Notes: generated by a model from the sequence alone, not told the origin. A stretch of 36,747 nucleotides of DNA from Saccharothrix sp. NRRL B-16348 (GCF_001280085.1 NZ_LGED01000254.1:1-36747); one strand, 5' to 3'. Positions 25,696 through 33,365 are shown, counted from the first letter of the stretch. Program-made: numbers and translations.

Positions 25696-26794
25696 CAGGT
25701 ACACCCTGCGACTCCCGGCCCTCGAGGTCCGGCAGGGGCGTCGACGGATCTACTGCTTCGCCGTCGACGGCAAGAAGTTGCACAGCTTCGCAGCGGTGTC
25801 GCGCATCCGCCGTGATGATGACGAGCAACTGCAGGGCTATCAGCGTCCGGAGGTGCTCAGCCACATCCGCGGTATCCGCAAGTACCTCGAGTCGGGCGGG
25901 GCGATGCTGCCCAACGCGATCGTCGTCGCCTTCGACGAGCGCGTGCAGTTCACACCCTCCTTGATGATCCCCTCGGACACAGTCGACTACTCGGTTCCGG
26001 GGGAACTCGTCATCCCGGTGGACGAGAGCCTGTCCGAGGCCGAGAAGCCCGCGTGGCTGGTCGACGGTCAGCAGCGCAGCGCCGCGATCCGTGATGCCGA
26101 CGTCGCCGAGTTCCCCGTCGCGGTCGTGGGCTTCATCACCGACTCGGAAGAGGAGCAGCGCTCGCAGTTCATCCTGGTCAACTCCACGAGGGCGTTGCCC
26201 AAGGGCCTCATCCACGAGTTGCTTCCCGACACCACCGGTCACCTGCCTGATGCCTACGTGCGCCGTCGCCTGCCGGCGCAACTGATGACGCGCTTGAACG
26301 GCAAGCGCGAGAGCCCGTTCTTCCGCATTATTGCGTCACCGACTGCGCCCGACGGCTACATCAAGGACAACAGCGTCCTGAAGATGGTCGAGCACAGCCT
26401 TTTCGAGGGAGCGCTTTACCAGTACCGCAACCCCGTCGACGGCACTGGCGACGTGGATCGGATGCTCACCCATCTGATTGGCTTCTGGTCAGTGGTGCGC
26501 GACGTTTTTCCCGAGGAGTGGAGCAAGCCGCCGCGCAGTTCACGTTTGACGCACGGCGTCGGCATCCAATCGCTGGGCTTCGTCATGGACACGTTGACAG
26601 AGGACGTACCGGCCGAAGGCGTGAAAACAGTAGAACTCAGGGAAACTTTGGAGAGCCTGCGTCCGCACATGGCGTGGACATCCGGAAGTTGGAAGTTCAG
26701 CGATGGCGAGCGGCGCTGGAACAACTTGCAAAACACGCCGAACGACGTCCGCCAGTTGACGACGTACCTATTGAAGTTGCTGCGTCGTCGGTAG
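25688..26794 (+). CDS. DGQHR-domain protein 2 (DpdB/DndB-like)
   Basis: 368 residues, GTG 25688 with TAGGAGAG upstream, overlapping the DpdA-like stop by 8 nt. Same plan as the protein at 23300: QGYQRPEVLSHI (49-60), PAWLVDGQQRSAAI (DGQQR 126-130), FILVNSTRALP, RLTHGVGIQSLGFVMD and WNNLQNTPNDVRQL. The two paralogues are diverged but align throughout, so they probably arose by duplication and may form a hetero-oligomer, or one may act as regulator as DndB does. Last gene of the operon; no hairpin terminator is evident in 26795-26986. Confidence 0.85.
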   Translation: MADRYTLRLPALEVRQGRRRIYCFAVDGKKLHSFAAVSRIRRDDDEQLQGYQRPEVLSHIRGIRKYLESGGAMLPNAIVVAFDERVQFTPSLMIPSDTVDYSVPGELVIPVDESLSEAEKPAWLVDGQQRSAAIRDADVAEFPVAVVGFITDSEEEQRSQFILVNSTRALPKGLIHELLPDTTGHLPDAYVRRRLPAQLMTRLNGKRESPFFRIIASPTAPDGYIKDNSVLKMVEHSLFEGALYQYRNPVDGTGDVDRMLTHLIGFWSVVRDVFPEEWSKPPRSSRLTHGVGIQSLGFVMDTLTEDVPAEGVKTVELRETLESLRPHMAWTSGSWKFSDGERRWNNLQNTPNDVRQLTTYLLKLLRRR

Positions 26795-26986
26795 TGAGCC
26801 CGTCTATTCTCATCCGGCGTCGAGGCGGAGTGCAAGGACGACTTAGGTCAGGTCGGTGATGCGAGTGGTAGAGCAATGGAGTCTGCGCAGGCATTGAGAG
26901 GGAGATGGCTCGTTCGCCAAGCGCCCGGATGTGTGCGTAAAAGCGGTTGGCCGCCTGCTGGCCAGGCGAAAGGTTATGCCACCTGC

Positions 26987-27335
26987 TTAGGTAGGGATGC
27001 GGACAGAGTCGCTACCGCGTCGGTATGCCTTGCCCGCTGGCGGGTGTGCGAGGACTTGAACACTCATGCCGTGGCGCTTGAATTTTCCGGAGTAGTACGG
27101 ACCGTCGGCGGCGATCCGGTCGATGGACAGCACGGTGCCATCGAGGATCACGTAGGACTTGCCTACGTCGCCTCGACGAGATCGGCAAGGAGTCAGGTGG
27201 CTTCGTGGATGTAGCGGCAGACGGTGGCCAAGCCGGATGCCGAACCCGGCGGCAAGGCGGATGTACGTGTTGCCGCAGCGCAGATGCGCCAGCACCAACC
27301 CTTGGCGTCCGGGATCGAGGTGCCTCCACTTGCTG
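26987..27335 (-). pseudogene. IS5-family transposase remnant
   Basis: Fragments in at least two frames: KWRHLDPGRQGLVLAHLRCG and NTYIRLAAGFGI (HTH), CRYIHEA, then SYVILDGTVLSIDRIAADGP and YYSGKFKRHGMSVQVLA. These match in order the N-terminal half of an IS5-group transposase, the same subfamily as the remnant at 32839-33180. The DDE catalytic half is missing. The element abuts and apparently truncates the ATPase fragment to its right. Confidence 0.75.
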
Positions 27336-27578
27336 CCAGCACTTGCGACCGACCCGCTCGCCCGCCATGCGCGTCCAGTCCCACGCCTCGGCGAATGCCT
27401 CGACCAGGGTCGACTTCCCCGAACCGTTCTCCCCGACCAGGAAGGTGATTGGCCGCTCGAAGACCATGCCTTCATCGGTCATCTGCGCCAGGCACGGCAC
27501 GGTGAGCGGCCGCGGTCGTGAATCCGGAAGGCCGGAGGGCAGTAGGTCGTCGGGAATGTACGCGCGGCGGGCAAGCAT
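27336..27578 (-). pseudogene. AAA ATPase, N-terminal fragment
   Basis: Starts at ATG 27578, 12 nt after the radical-SAM remnant's stop. Reads MLARRAYIPDDLLPSGLPDS and then FERPITFLVGENGSGKSTLV (Walker A GENGSGKS), the N-terminus of an SMC/ABC-like 'predicted ATPase'. The good match changes frame around 27390 (LDAHGGRAGRSQ in the next frame) and is then cut by the IS fragment. Probably the third gene of a former peptide-modification operon. Confidence 0.7.
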
Positions 27579-27590
27579 GGGCTGTCTTGA

Positions 27591-27945
27591 TCAGTACTCG
27601 GTCGGGACGCATTTCCCCTTGGGCGTGCAGTTGCCCGCAGGGTTGCACGCCGGGCCACAACTCGGCCCGCACTGCGGGTCGCACATGTTCGGCACACACG
27701 GCGACACCGGTCGTTGCGCGAACCGCTCGGCCAACGCAGTCGTCGTCGCCAGCATGGTTGGTCCGTTCAGGATCTCGACAAGCGGAGCAAGCCGCACGTT
27801 ACCCACCGGCAGCCAACGCGAAAACACGCACGGCCACACCGAGCCGTCCTCGGCAACCGCGACCTTCCTATCACCGCGCTGCCCGCACAGTGCAGACGAG
27901 TCGGAGGCCACGGCACGGTCACCGAGGATGTCGGCAGCAGTGCGG
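27591..27945 (-). pseudogene. Radical-SAM maturase, C-terminal SPASM-like fragment
   Basis: About 115 residues: ADILGDRAVASDSSALCGQR, GDRKVAVAEDGSVWPCVFSR, WLPVGNVRLAPLVEILNG and a Cys-rich tail (CVPNMCDPQCGPSCGPACNP, ending CVPTEY). This is the auxiliary Fe-S (SPASM) end of a radical-SAM peptide-modifying enzyme. The SAM-binding CX3CX2C half is absent. At about 27945 the frame joins directly to methyltransferase sequence, so an internal deletion fused two genes. Confidence 0.7.
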
Positions 27946-28125
27946 CGTTGTAGCCGGCACCGATCTCGAGGACGCGGTGGCCGGGTCGGTCGTCAAACGG
28001 AGATGCGACTGGCGGGCCTGCCGCCGGGTTCGCCAGCCTTGATGGTGAGGACCTGTTGGCGTAGTCGTCGGGCACGAACAGGTGACGGGGTACCGTGCGC
28101 GCCCAGTGTCGGTGGTGGCAATCAT
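27946..28125 (-). pseudogene. PIMT-type methyltransferase, N-terminal fragment
   Basis: Recognisable as 'VPRHLFVPDDYANRSSPSRL' and 'RPGHRVLEIGAGYNAALL', the SAM-binding motif I of isoaspartyl-methyltransferase-like enzymes found beside actinobacterial lanthipeptide or radical-SAM loci. Motif I lacks the usual 'GTGTG' spacing (GAGYN, a deletion), and the gene stops at the junction with the radical-SAM fragment. Confidence 0.65.
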
Positions 28126-28212
28126 CCGGCTCCTTTCCACACCTACTGCCTCAGCGGCGACAACCGCGCCGACAAGCCTGTCACCGTGGACGGTGACATC
28201 GCCCTCGACGAT

Positions 28213-28252
28213 GTCATGACAGAGATTCCGGCGTCATGACAGACATGCCGGC
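28213..28252. repeat. Tandem 20-bp duplication
   Basis: GTCATGACAGAGATTCCGGC (28213-28232) is followed immediately by a second unit with 18 of 20 identical bases (28233-28252). Each unit starts with the 8-bp palindrome GTCATGAC. Confidence 0.8.
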
Positions 28253-28439
28253 CAACCCACAACCGCACCCGACCGTGGTGTACACGAGGAACTGGCCAAC
28301 GATCGGACCGGCGTAACGACAACGCGGCTCCATACGCCCGCTGACGGCCGTCTGGAACCGTTCGAGGGTCGGTAACACCGGAGCCGGGCATCGGCAACCG
28401 CTACGGCCGTTGAAAAGTCACCGGCAGCACCATCCGGCC

Positions 28440-28475
28440 GGGTCACCGAGACCTGGAGCACAACGCTGACAACAT
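28440..28475 (+). repeat. Right flanking repeat, part 1
   Basis: TGGAGCACAACnnnGACAAC at 28454-28473, preceded by GGGTCACC, corresponds to 18876-18908 in the left copy. The continuation found in the left copy resumes only at 28743. Confidence 0.6.
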
Positions 28476-28537
28476 TTCGTGCGGAGCACGCCCGTGCTCC
28501 AGATCGGCGGGCCCGGTCCACAGTGGACGCAAAGCAA

Positions 28538-28578
28538 GATCGCCCGCCACCTGCATTATCGCAGGTCAGCGGGCGATC
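28538..28578. terminator. Strong hairpin terminator next to the tRNA fragment
   Basis: GATCGCCCGC (28538-28547) pairs with GCGGGCGATC (28569-28578). CACCTGC/GCAGGT extend the stem inward around an ATTATC-type loop. It lies just beyond the 3' end of the leftward tRNA-Ala fragment, where a tRNA terminator would be expected. Confidence 0.8.
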
Positions 28579-28597
28579 CATGTGCTGTATTCGATTG

Positions 28598-28644
28598 TGG
28601 AGCTGAGGGGACTCGAACCCCTGACCCTCACACCGCCAGCATGG
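28598..28644 (-). tRNA. tRNA-Ala(GGC) 3' half, probable attachment-site remnant
   Basis: On the minus strand there is a perfect 5-bp T-stem with loop (AGGGG-TTCGAGT-CCCCT, 28606-28622), a 7-nt acceptor strand CAGCTCC plus discriminator A (28598-28605), and upstream an anticodon loop CTGGCGG with GGC at 34-36 (28633-28639) on a weak stem. Nothing beyond 28644 can form the D-arm or the 5' acceptor strand, so only the 3' half is present. Tyrosine-integrase elements commonly carry such tRNA 3' halves as att sites. No CCA is encoded. Confidence 0.6.
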
Positions 28645-28742
28645 TCCCGTGAGTGCCCTGACCAGCACAAACAGAGAACCCGCACGTCAGCCGGTACCGT
28701 TCACCGCTGTTCGGAGCTGTCGCGCGTCGTTCAACTCCACCG

Positions 28743-28900
28743 CCTGCTCCAGATCTGCTCCACATCCGCAGTGTGAATGACGACAGAGGCCGGACTCGAG
28801 CATCGAACATGCGTTCCCACGTACGGTGTGGCACTTGGTCCGCAATCGCAGTGCAGACGCCAACCGCCCGGTCAATCGTGCGCCCCGATCGCGCCATGTC
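28743..28900 (+). repeat. Right flanking repeat, part 2
   Basis: CCTGCTCCAG (28743-28752) and CGCAGTGTGA (28767-28776), followed by CGAACA..CG.TCCCACG..CGGTGTGG and GACGCCAACCG, align in order with 18908-19035. Overall identity looks roughly two-thirds by eye, so the copies are old or derive from related elements. Confidence 0.6.
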
Positions 28901-28959
28901 GCAGCAGGAGACTCGTCCGGAAACCCAGAGCCGTCGGATCGGCCGGGCGCAGATGGCCT

Positions 28960-30450
28960 AGAACTCCTATCCCACGTGTCGCCGCTGTCGCCGCGGCACC
29001 GGCCCTGCCGGCGAAACAAAAGGAAGCCCGCACGCTCGTCGCACGCCTCCAGCACGGCGACCGCCGTCGGGGCGTTGAACTCAGGGGCGCGCACTGGCGA
29101 CCAGGCGGAATGGGCGACCGCCCGGGCGAGGCGGTCTCGCGCCTCACGTGCCTCGTCGAGTGGATCACCAGAACCACAGTTGTGCACGAGGACCGGCACT
29201 GTCCCCGCGCGTGCGTAGTACGTGTGGCTGCTCTCGATGGAGAGGTCGTAGACAGGCTCAACGTGGGTGTAGCGATCGAGTCAGTGACCTGTGGCGAGGT
29301 GCTGCCGATCGACGTAAGTTGTTGACCGGGTTTGAGGTCGCCGATGTTGACGAAGCGGCCTTCGGCAGCAATCCAGACGGGGTGCCAGTAGGTGGCGTCG
29401 ATGGTGCCGTCTCCAGCGGTGATGGTGAGGCGGGTCATGTCGTCTTCGTCGGCGTGAACGATGGTGGCGACGACGTCGCGGTCGGTGGTCTCGCCGGTGG
29501 TGGGATCGGTGGCTTTGACTTTGTCGCCGATCTCGACTTCGGCGATGGGTTTGGTGGAGCCGTCGGCCATCAGGACCAGGGTCGTGGCGGAAGCTGTGCT
29601 TCACACAGCTCCGCCGCCCTTCAATGTCAGCTTCTGGAACTGTTCGGTGGCGGCGCGGGAGACGTTGTCGGCGATGGATTGGACACGGCGCAGGACGCCC
29701 TTAGCCTTGTCCACGATGCCCGCCAGGCGACTGACCGCCTTCACCGCATTGAAGCCGGTTTCGAGCATCTTGCCGACCTTGCCCCACCGCACGAGGCCGG
29801 CGACGAGGCGACCACAAGCCCAGATGTCACCCTTGGAGAAGCAGTCGACGATGTCGTGCCAGCCCGAGATGTCCTTGAGGACCTCCCAGGCGACTTCCTT
29901 GATCACTTGTGGACGTCGGCCAGCGCCTTCTGGTAGTCCTCCCAGGAGATGCCCTCCAAGGCCAGGCTGTTCCTCAACGCCCTTTCGTTGTTCCGGTTCG
30001 CCTGCTGCCACGCCCGCTCACGATCGTAAAAGGCCTGCCGTTCCCGCTCGTAGCTCTCGCGGTTCTGGTGAACAGCGGGTTGTAGCCGCACAGCACGCCG
30101 TCGGAGCCGCAGTCCCTGAGCAGACCGGTCTGGTCGCTGAACGTCACCGGGCTGTTGTTGGCGTAGGCGTGCCATTGAGCTGCTGCGGGTCGTAGTTGTC
30201 GATGACCGGGTCGGCGGAGAGGGACCGACTCGAGGACTGGTCGTACAGGCGTGCGCCGACCTGGGTCAGGCCCGACTCGTCGTTGTGGCCGCCGACGAAG
30301 CCCAGGCGGTCGGGCCATTCCGGTGGGGCGGTGCCGCGGGTCGCGCCGAAGGATGTTTGACGGCGTTGGGTGACGGTTTGCGCGTGTCGTTGGCAACGGA
30401 GAGTTGGTTGGTGCGGTGGTGGTCGGAGGTGAGCCACTTCAGGCCGGAGA
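28960..30450 (-). pseudogene. RHS polymorphic toxin, C-terminal relic with HINT domain
   Basis: Read leftward through several frames: LKWLTSDHHRTNQLSVANDT, QRRQTSFGATRGT, LGFVGGHNDESGLTQVGARL and YANNSPVTFSDQTGL (RHS core end), a linker (WEVLKDISGWHDIVDCFSKG), then a HINT pretoxin domain (LVLMADGSTKPIAEVEIGDK, ATYWHPVWIAAEGRFVNI, VYDLSIESSHTYYARAG, VPVLVHNC). After VHNC begins a toxin domain (DEAREARDRLARAVAHSAWS) that fades near 28960. Frame changes occur near 30365, 30172, 30070, 29905, 29595 and 29283, so it cannot make a functional product. No immunity gene is recognisable beside it. Confidence 0.8.
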
Positions 30451-30454
30451 TGCT

Positions 30455-30605
30455 GAGCACGACCCGGCCGCGCAGCGCGTCGGGCAGAGGCGGGGTGTGC
30501 GGGCAGGTGACCTGTCCGAGCAGCGGCGCGATGCGTCGAGGACACGGGAGACACGGTGGGTTGGGAGACGCCGAACCAGTCCGAACGCTCTAGGCTTCGG
30601 AACTG
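30455..30605 (-). pseudogene. Transposase N-terminal HTH fragment fused to the RHS relic
   Basis: SDWFGVSQPTVS, then after a frame change RIAPLLGQVTCPHTPPLPDA and LRGRVV. This resembles the helix-turn-helix start of an IS5-group transposase. It runs directly into RHS sequence (ISGLKWLTSDHH), marking an old recombination junction. Confidence 0.5.
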
Positions 30606-30654
30606 CGGGACCGGAGTAACTAGGCTATAGCAGCCTTAGACAAGGAGGTACCCT

Positions 30655-30717
30655 ATGACGATAGAACAGGTTAAGACTCATGAAATAGGCCATCGACCAG
30701 CGGAAGGAAATTCATGA
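30655..30717 (+). CDS. 20-codon leader ORF coupled to the HAD gene
   Basis: ATG 30655 has a consensus AAGGAGGT ribosome site (30642-30649) and encodes MTIEQVKTHEIGHRPAEGNS, ending in TGA 30715-30717. That stop overlaps the HAD start (ATGA). Perfect initiation signal plus perfect stop/start overlap make real translation likely. It may serve only to couple or attenuate translation, or be a functional micropeptide. No amino-acid run suggests classic attenuation. Confidence 0.6.
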   Translation: MTIEQVKTHEIGHRPAEGNS

Positions 30718-31427
30718 GGTCACATTCGGCGGTCCTTCTAGACTGCGACGGACTTCTTGTCGATAATGTCGAGTTCGAGAAAGCCGTCACGCTATTCCTA
30801 GTCGAACACCTGGCTTCGTCCTCGCAAATTTCCGTAAACGAGGCAACGATCGCATGGGAGCAGGAGCTTCTCGATACTAAAGGATCTCCATCTTGGTACG
30901 ACTATGACTTTCACTGCCAAAGGCTCGGCCTGCCAAAACTTGCTAGAGAAGCACACAGGGCAGCCCGCCATCTCCTCGTTCGCATGCCCGAAGCAGAGAA
31001 AACTTACGCCATGCTTCTCGAAACCGGCATAAAATTGGGCGTTGCTACCGACGCCGTTCGTTGGGTCGTTGAATTCAAGCTCGAATCCCTGGACTTCCCT
31101 AAGCCAAACTTTATTCTTTCATCCGACTCGATGTCGGCAACCAAAAGTTCACCTCGCTACTGGCAAACGTACAGGGAACAATACCCGACGGATGACGTAT
31201 GCATATTTGCAGACAATCGCGTCGTAAACCTGGACACTGCAGGATCCGTACTACCAGACGCCGACCTTATCTGCTTCGTTGGCGATGAACACGTTCTACA
31301 ACTCTCAGGAATCGTCGGACCAAACGAAGTGCAGAATAGAATCTCGGAAACACCCATCGATATCGTTGCTGATCACTACGAGCTAATGGAGCAGATAATC
31401 GACTTCCTGGTGCAGGGTAAACAATAA
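30714..31427 (+). CDS. HAD-superfamily hydrolase
   Basis: 237 residues from ATG 30714 with GGAAGGA upstream. HAD motifs: I DCDG (nucleophile D10, acid D12), II VATDA (T112), III K144 (SATKSSPRYW), IV FADNRVVNLDTA (D167/D174), with an alpha-helical type-C1 cap (about 15-85). It resembles phosphoglycolate-phosphatase-like or beta-phosphoglucomutase-like enzymes, but the substrate is not predictable. Codon use and GC are clearly lower than in the flanking high-GC DNA, indicating recent transfer. Flanked by an RHS relic and IS fragments; the 20-codon ORF upstream is its only operon partner. Confidence 0.85.
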   Translation: MRSHSAVLLDCDGLLVDNVEFEKAVTLFLVEHLASSSQISVNEATIAWEQELLDTKGSPSWYDYDFHCQRLGLPKLAREAHRAARHLLVRMPEAEKTYAMLLETGIKLGVATDAVRWVVEFKLESLDFPKPNFILSSDSMSATKSSPRYWQTYREQYPTDDVCIFADNRVVNLDTAGSVLPDADLICFVGDEHVLQLSGIVGPNEVQNRISETPIDIVADHYELMEQIIDFLVQGKQ

Positions 31428-31766
31428 CATTGAAGGCGACAGTAACGATCTGCTTCAGTTTACTTACCCGTCACCGACGGTCGGAGGTGCGCACAAGTTA
31501 TTGAGACGAAAGTGCGAGGCTGCCTTCCTAATGACGGCAAACCCGCTGGTCAGCGGCTTGGGATGCAAGAAAGCTGACACTTTCCACGCAATAACCCTGT
31601 GGAGCGCGAGTTGCTGCAATTGCAGGTGGTGACCGTGGTAGAGATGGGAAGGGTGAGGGCTACAGGAAGGCTGCGGAGGTGGTCGGAAACTTCCGAACGT
31701 TGAGCCATTTTCATCGTGACGTCGCAGGTCATGACGCAGGCTGAGTGGTGGGTGCGGGGAAGGGCA

Positions 31767-31834
31767 AGGCTCCCGGTAAGACAGCAGTCGACCAAGATCC
31801 GATGCCCTAACCGGGAGCCTCGCTGTGCTGTCTT
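31767..31834. repeat. Compound inverted repeat
   Basis: AGGCTCCCGGT (31767-31777) is inverted at 31810-31820, and AAGACAGCA (31778-31786) is inverted at 31826-31834. The two pairs interlock, which suggests alternative pairing or paired IS ends rather than a simple terminator. Confidence 0.6.
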
Positions 31835-31885
31835 AGTGGCCGTTTCCGAGCTTGGGCTGGTGGATGGCCTTTGGTGCGGACACAA

Positions 31886-31937
31886 GGAACTCCTGGTAGA
31901 TCGGACGTTGTCGAAGCGCCGCTCTGCCAGGAGTTCC
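31886..31937. repeat. 11-bp inverted repeat, IS-end-like
   Basis: GGAACTCCTGG (31886-31896) and CCAGGAGTTCC (31927-31937) are perfectly complementary with a 30-nt spacer. It lies upstream of the broken IS5 transposase. Confidence 0.55.
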
Positions 31938-32007
31938 GTTGTTATCGTGCCCGATCCCCGCGGGCGGTTCCACCGGGGGTGCCCCGTGCTGCCGCTTGGC
32001 TGCCTAA

Positions 32008-32825
32008 CACCAGCCCACCCGACGGGCGGCCCGGTATCCCACCGACGTCACCGATGCGCAGTGGGCCGAGCTGGACCCACTGCTGCCCGATCCCGCGTGC
32101 TTGGCCGGTCGGGCGGCCGGTGGGAGAAGCACTGCCGCCGCGTGATCGTGGACGCGAACCTGTACGTGGTCGACAACGGCATCAAGTGGCGGGCGCTGCC
32201 GGCGGACTTCCCGCCCTGGCCCACGGTGTACAAACGCTTCGCCGCCTGGGAGAAGGTCGGCGCGTCGCAACGACTGCTCGACGCGCTGCGCGACCGGGTC
32301 CGCCTGGCCAAGGGCCGGGTGGCGGCACCGTCGGCGGCGGTGATGGACTCCCAGTCGGTGCGCGCGGCAGCCACCGTCGATCGGGCCATCCGCGGCTGGG
32401 ACGGCGGGAAGAAGGTCCAAGGCCGCAAGCGGCATATCGTCGTGGACACCATGGGGTTGCTGGTGGCCGTGTTGGTCACGCCCGCCTCGACGCAGGACCG
32501 GGTCGCCGCCCGCAGCCTGCTGCGGCACCTGCGCGACACCGCCGGGAAACGGGCCACGCTGGTGTGGGCCGACGGCGGCTACACCGGCACCCTGCTCGAC
32601 TGGGCCCGCATGACCCTCGACCTGCTGGTGGAGATCGTCCAACGTCCGCAGGTGCCGTACTTCACCATGCTGCCTAGAATATGGGTGGTCGAACGCACTC
32701 TGGCCTGGATCACCGGACACCGCCGCTGCGTCCGCGACTACGAACGCCTACGCCACCACCACGAGGCCATGGTCCGCTGGTCCATGATCCGCATCACCAC
32801 CCGCCGACTCACCCAACGCCGGTAG
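32008..32825 (+). pseudogene. IS5-family transposase, frameshifted
   Basis: The N-terminal part (RYPTDVTDAQWAELDPLLPD, from 32032) is in a different frame from the catalytic part (EKHCRRVIVDANLYVVDNGI onward). The shift falls near 32110-32125 and no start codon precedes the N-terminal segment. The DDE triad is readable: D in VMDSQSVRA, D in WADGGYTGTL, E in WVVERTLAWITGHRRCVRDY. It could move only if supplied in trans or by programmed frameshifting; no slippery sequence is obvious. Confidence 0.8.
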
Positions 32826-32838
32826 CTCGGAAACGGCT

Positions 32839-33180
32839 ACTTACCTTGCCGCGATTCCGCTGTCCAACTACACCTTCGTGCGCCTGGGCGACCTGATCCG
32901 CGCAGAGCGGGCGCGGCGGCGGCGCCTGGAGCCCGGTCGTCAGGCGTTGCTCGTGCTAGCCCACCTGCGCAACGGCGACATCCACGCCCGCCTCGCCGTC
33001 GGGTTCGGTATCTCCCGCAACACCGCCTGGCGCTACGTCCGGGAAGTGGTGGACTTGCTCGCCACACTGGTCGACGACCTCGGCGCCGCCGGTGAACGCG
33101 CCCGCCCGACTGGCCTACGCGATCCTGGACGGCACGCTGGTTCCCATCGACCGCGTCGCGAGCCAGAAACCCTACTACTC
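32839..33180 (+). pseudogene. Second IS5-group transposase, N-terminal fragment
   Basis: [60 protein letters not shown], then in another frame [20 protein letters not shown] and PYYS. Same subfamily as the fragment at 26987-27335. The catalytic C-terminus is missing and the sequence runs into an oppositely oriented IS1182 fragment. Confidence 0.75.
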
Positions 33181-33189
33181 GAGTAAACC

Positions 33190-33365
33190 CGAGGCCACGG
33201 GGTCAATGTCGGCTGCAGTCGGCGAGGATATGGGTATGGGCCGTGCAAGTCCTTGCTGACCTGGCCCTGCGGACAGGTGGCCTGTCGGCGGTCGAAGTCG
33301 ATGTGAAAGTTGTCGTGGATGAAGCCCTCGCCCCGCCGGTGCTGATGGCTGGGCCTTGTCGATAC
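33190..33365 (-). pseudogene. IS1182-like transposase fragment
   Basis: [20 protein letters not shown] followed by [17 protein letters not shown] matches the Cys-containing central region of IS1182-family transposases ('FxIDWxxxxVxCPxGxxS'). About 55 residues remain and no ends are recognisable. Confidence 0.65.

Larger units (their letters stand above)
28126..28597. other. Intergenic debris with tandem 20-bp repeat and hairpins
   Basis: No coding gene is supported. A frame ending RADKPVTVDGDIALDDVMTE (stop near 28239, + strand) looks protein-like but has no start or family. The segment holds a 20-bp tandem duplication (28213-28252), the first part of the right flanking repeat (28440-28475), a CTGGAGCAC...GTGCTCCAG inverted repeat (28453-28502) and a strong terminator (28538-28578). 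Confidence 0.5.
31428..32007. other. Non-coding stretch with two palindromic IS-end-like structures
   Basis: No supported gene. Base composition rises from the AT-richer HAD region to GC-rich IS DNA near 31600. The palindromes at 31767-31834 and 31886-31937 are the only structure. They resemble the terminal or sub-terminal repeats of actinobacterial IS elements, but I cannot match them to a family. Confidence 0.45.

Noticed and set aside
6530..26794. The TIR/HerA operon as the restriction arm of the 7-deazaguanine system
   Set aside because: They are separated by several unrelated genes and by the left flanking repeat, and no dpdD-K-like motif (PLD nuclease, SNF2 helicase) is visible, so there is no sequence support for a joint system.
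28598..28690. Complete tRNA-Ala gene
   Set aside because: No D-arm or 5' acceptor strand complementary to CAGCTCC is present upstream of the anticodon arm, so only a 3' half is supported.
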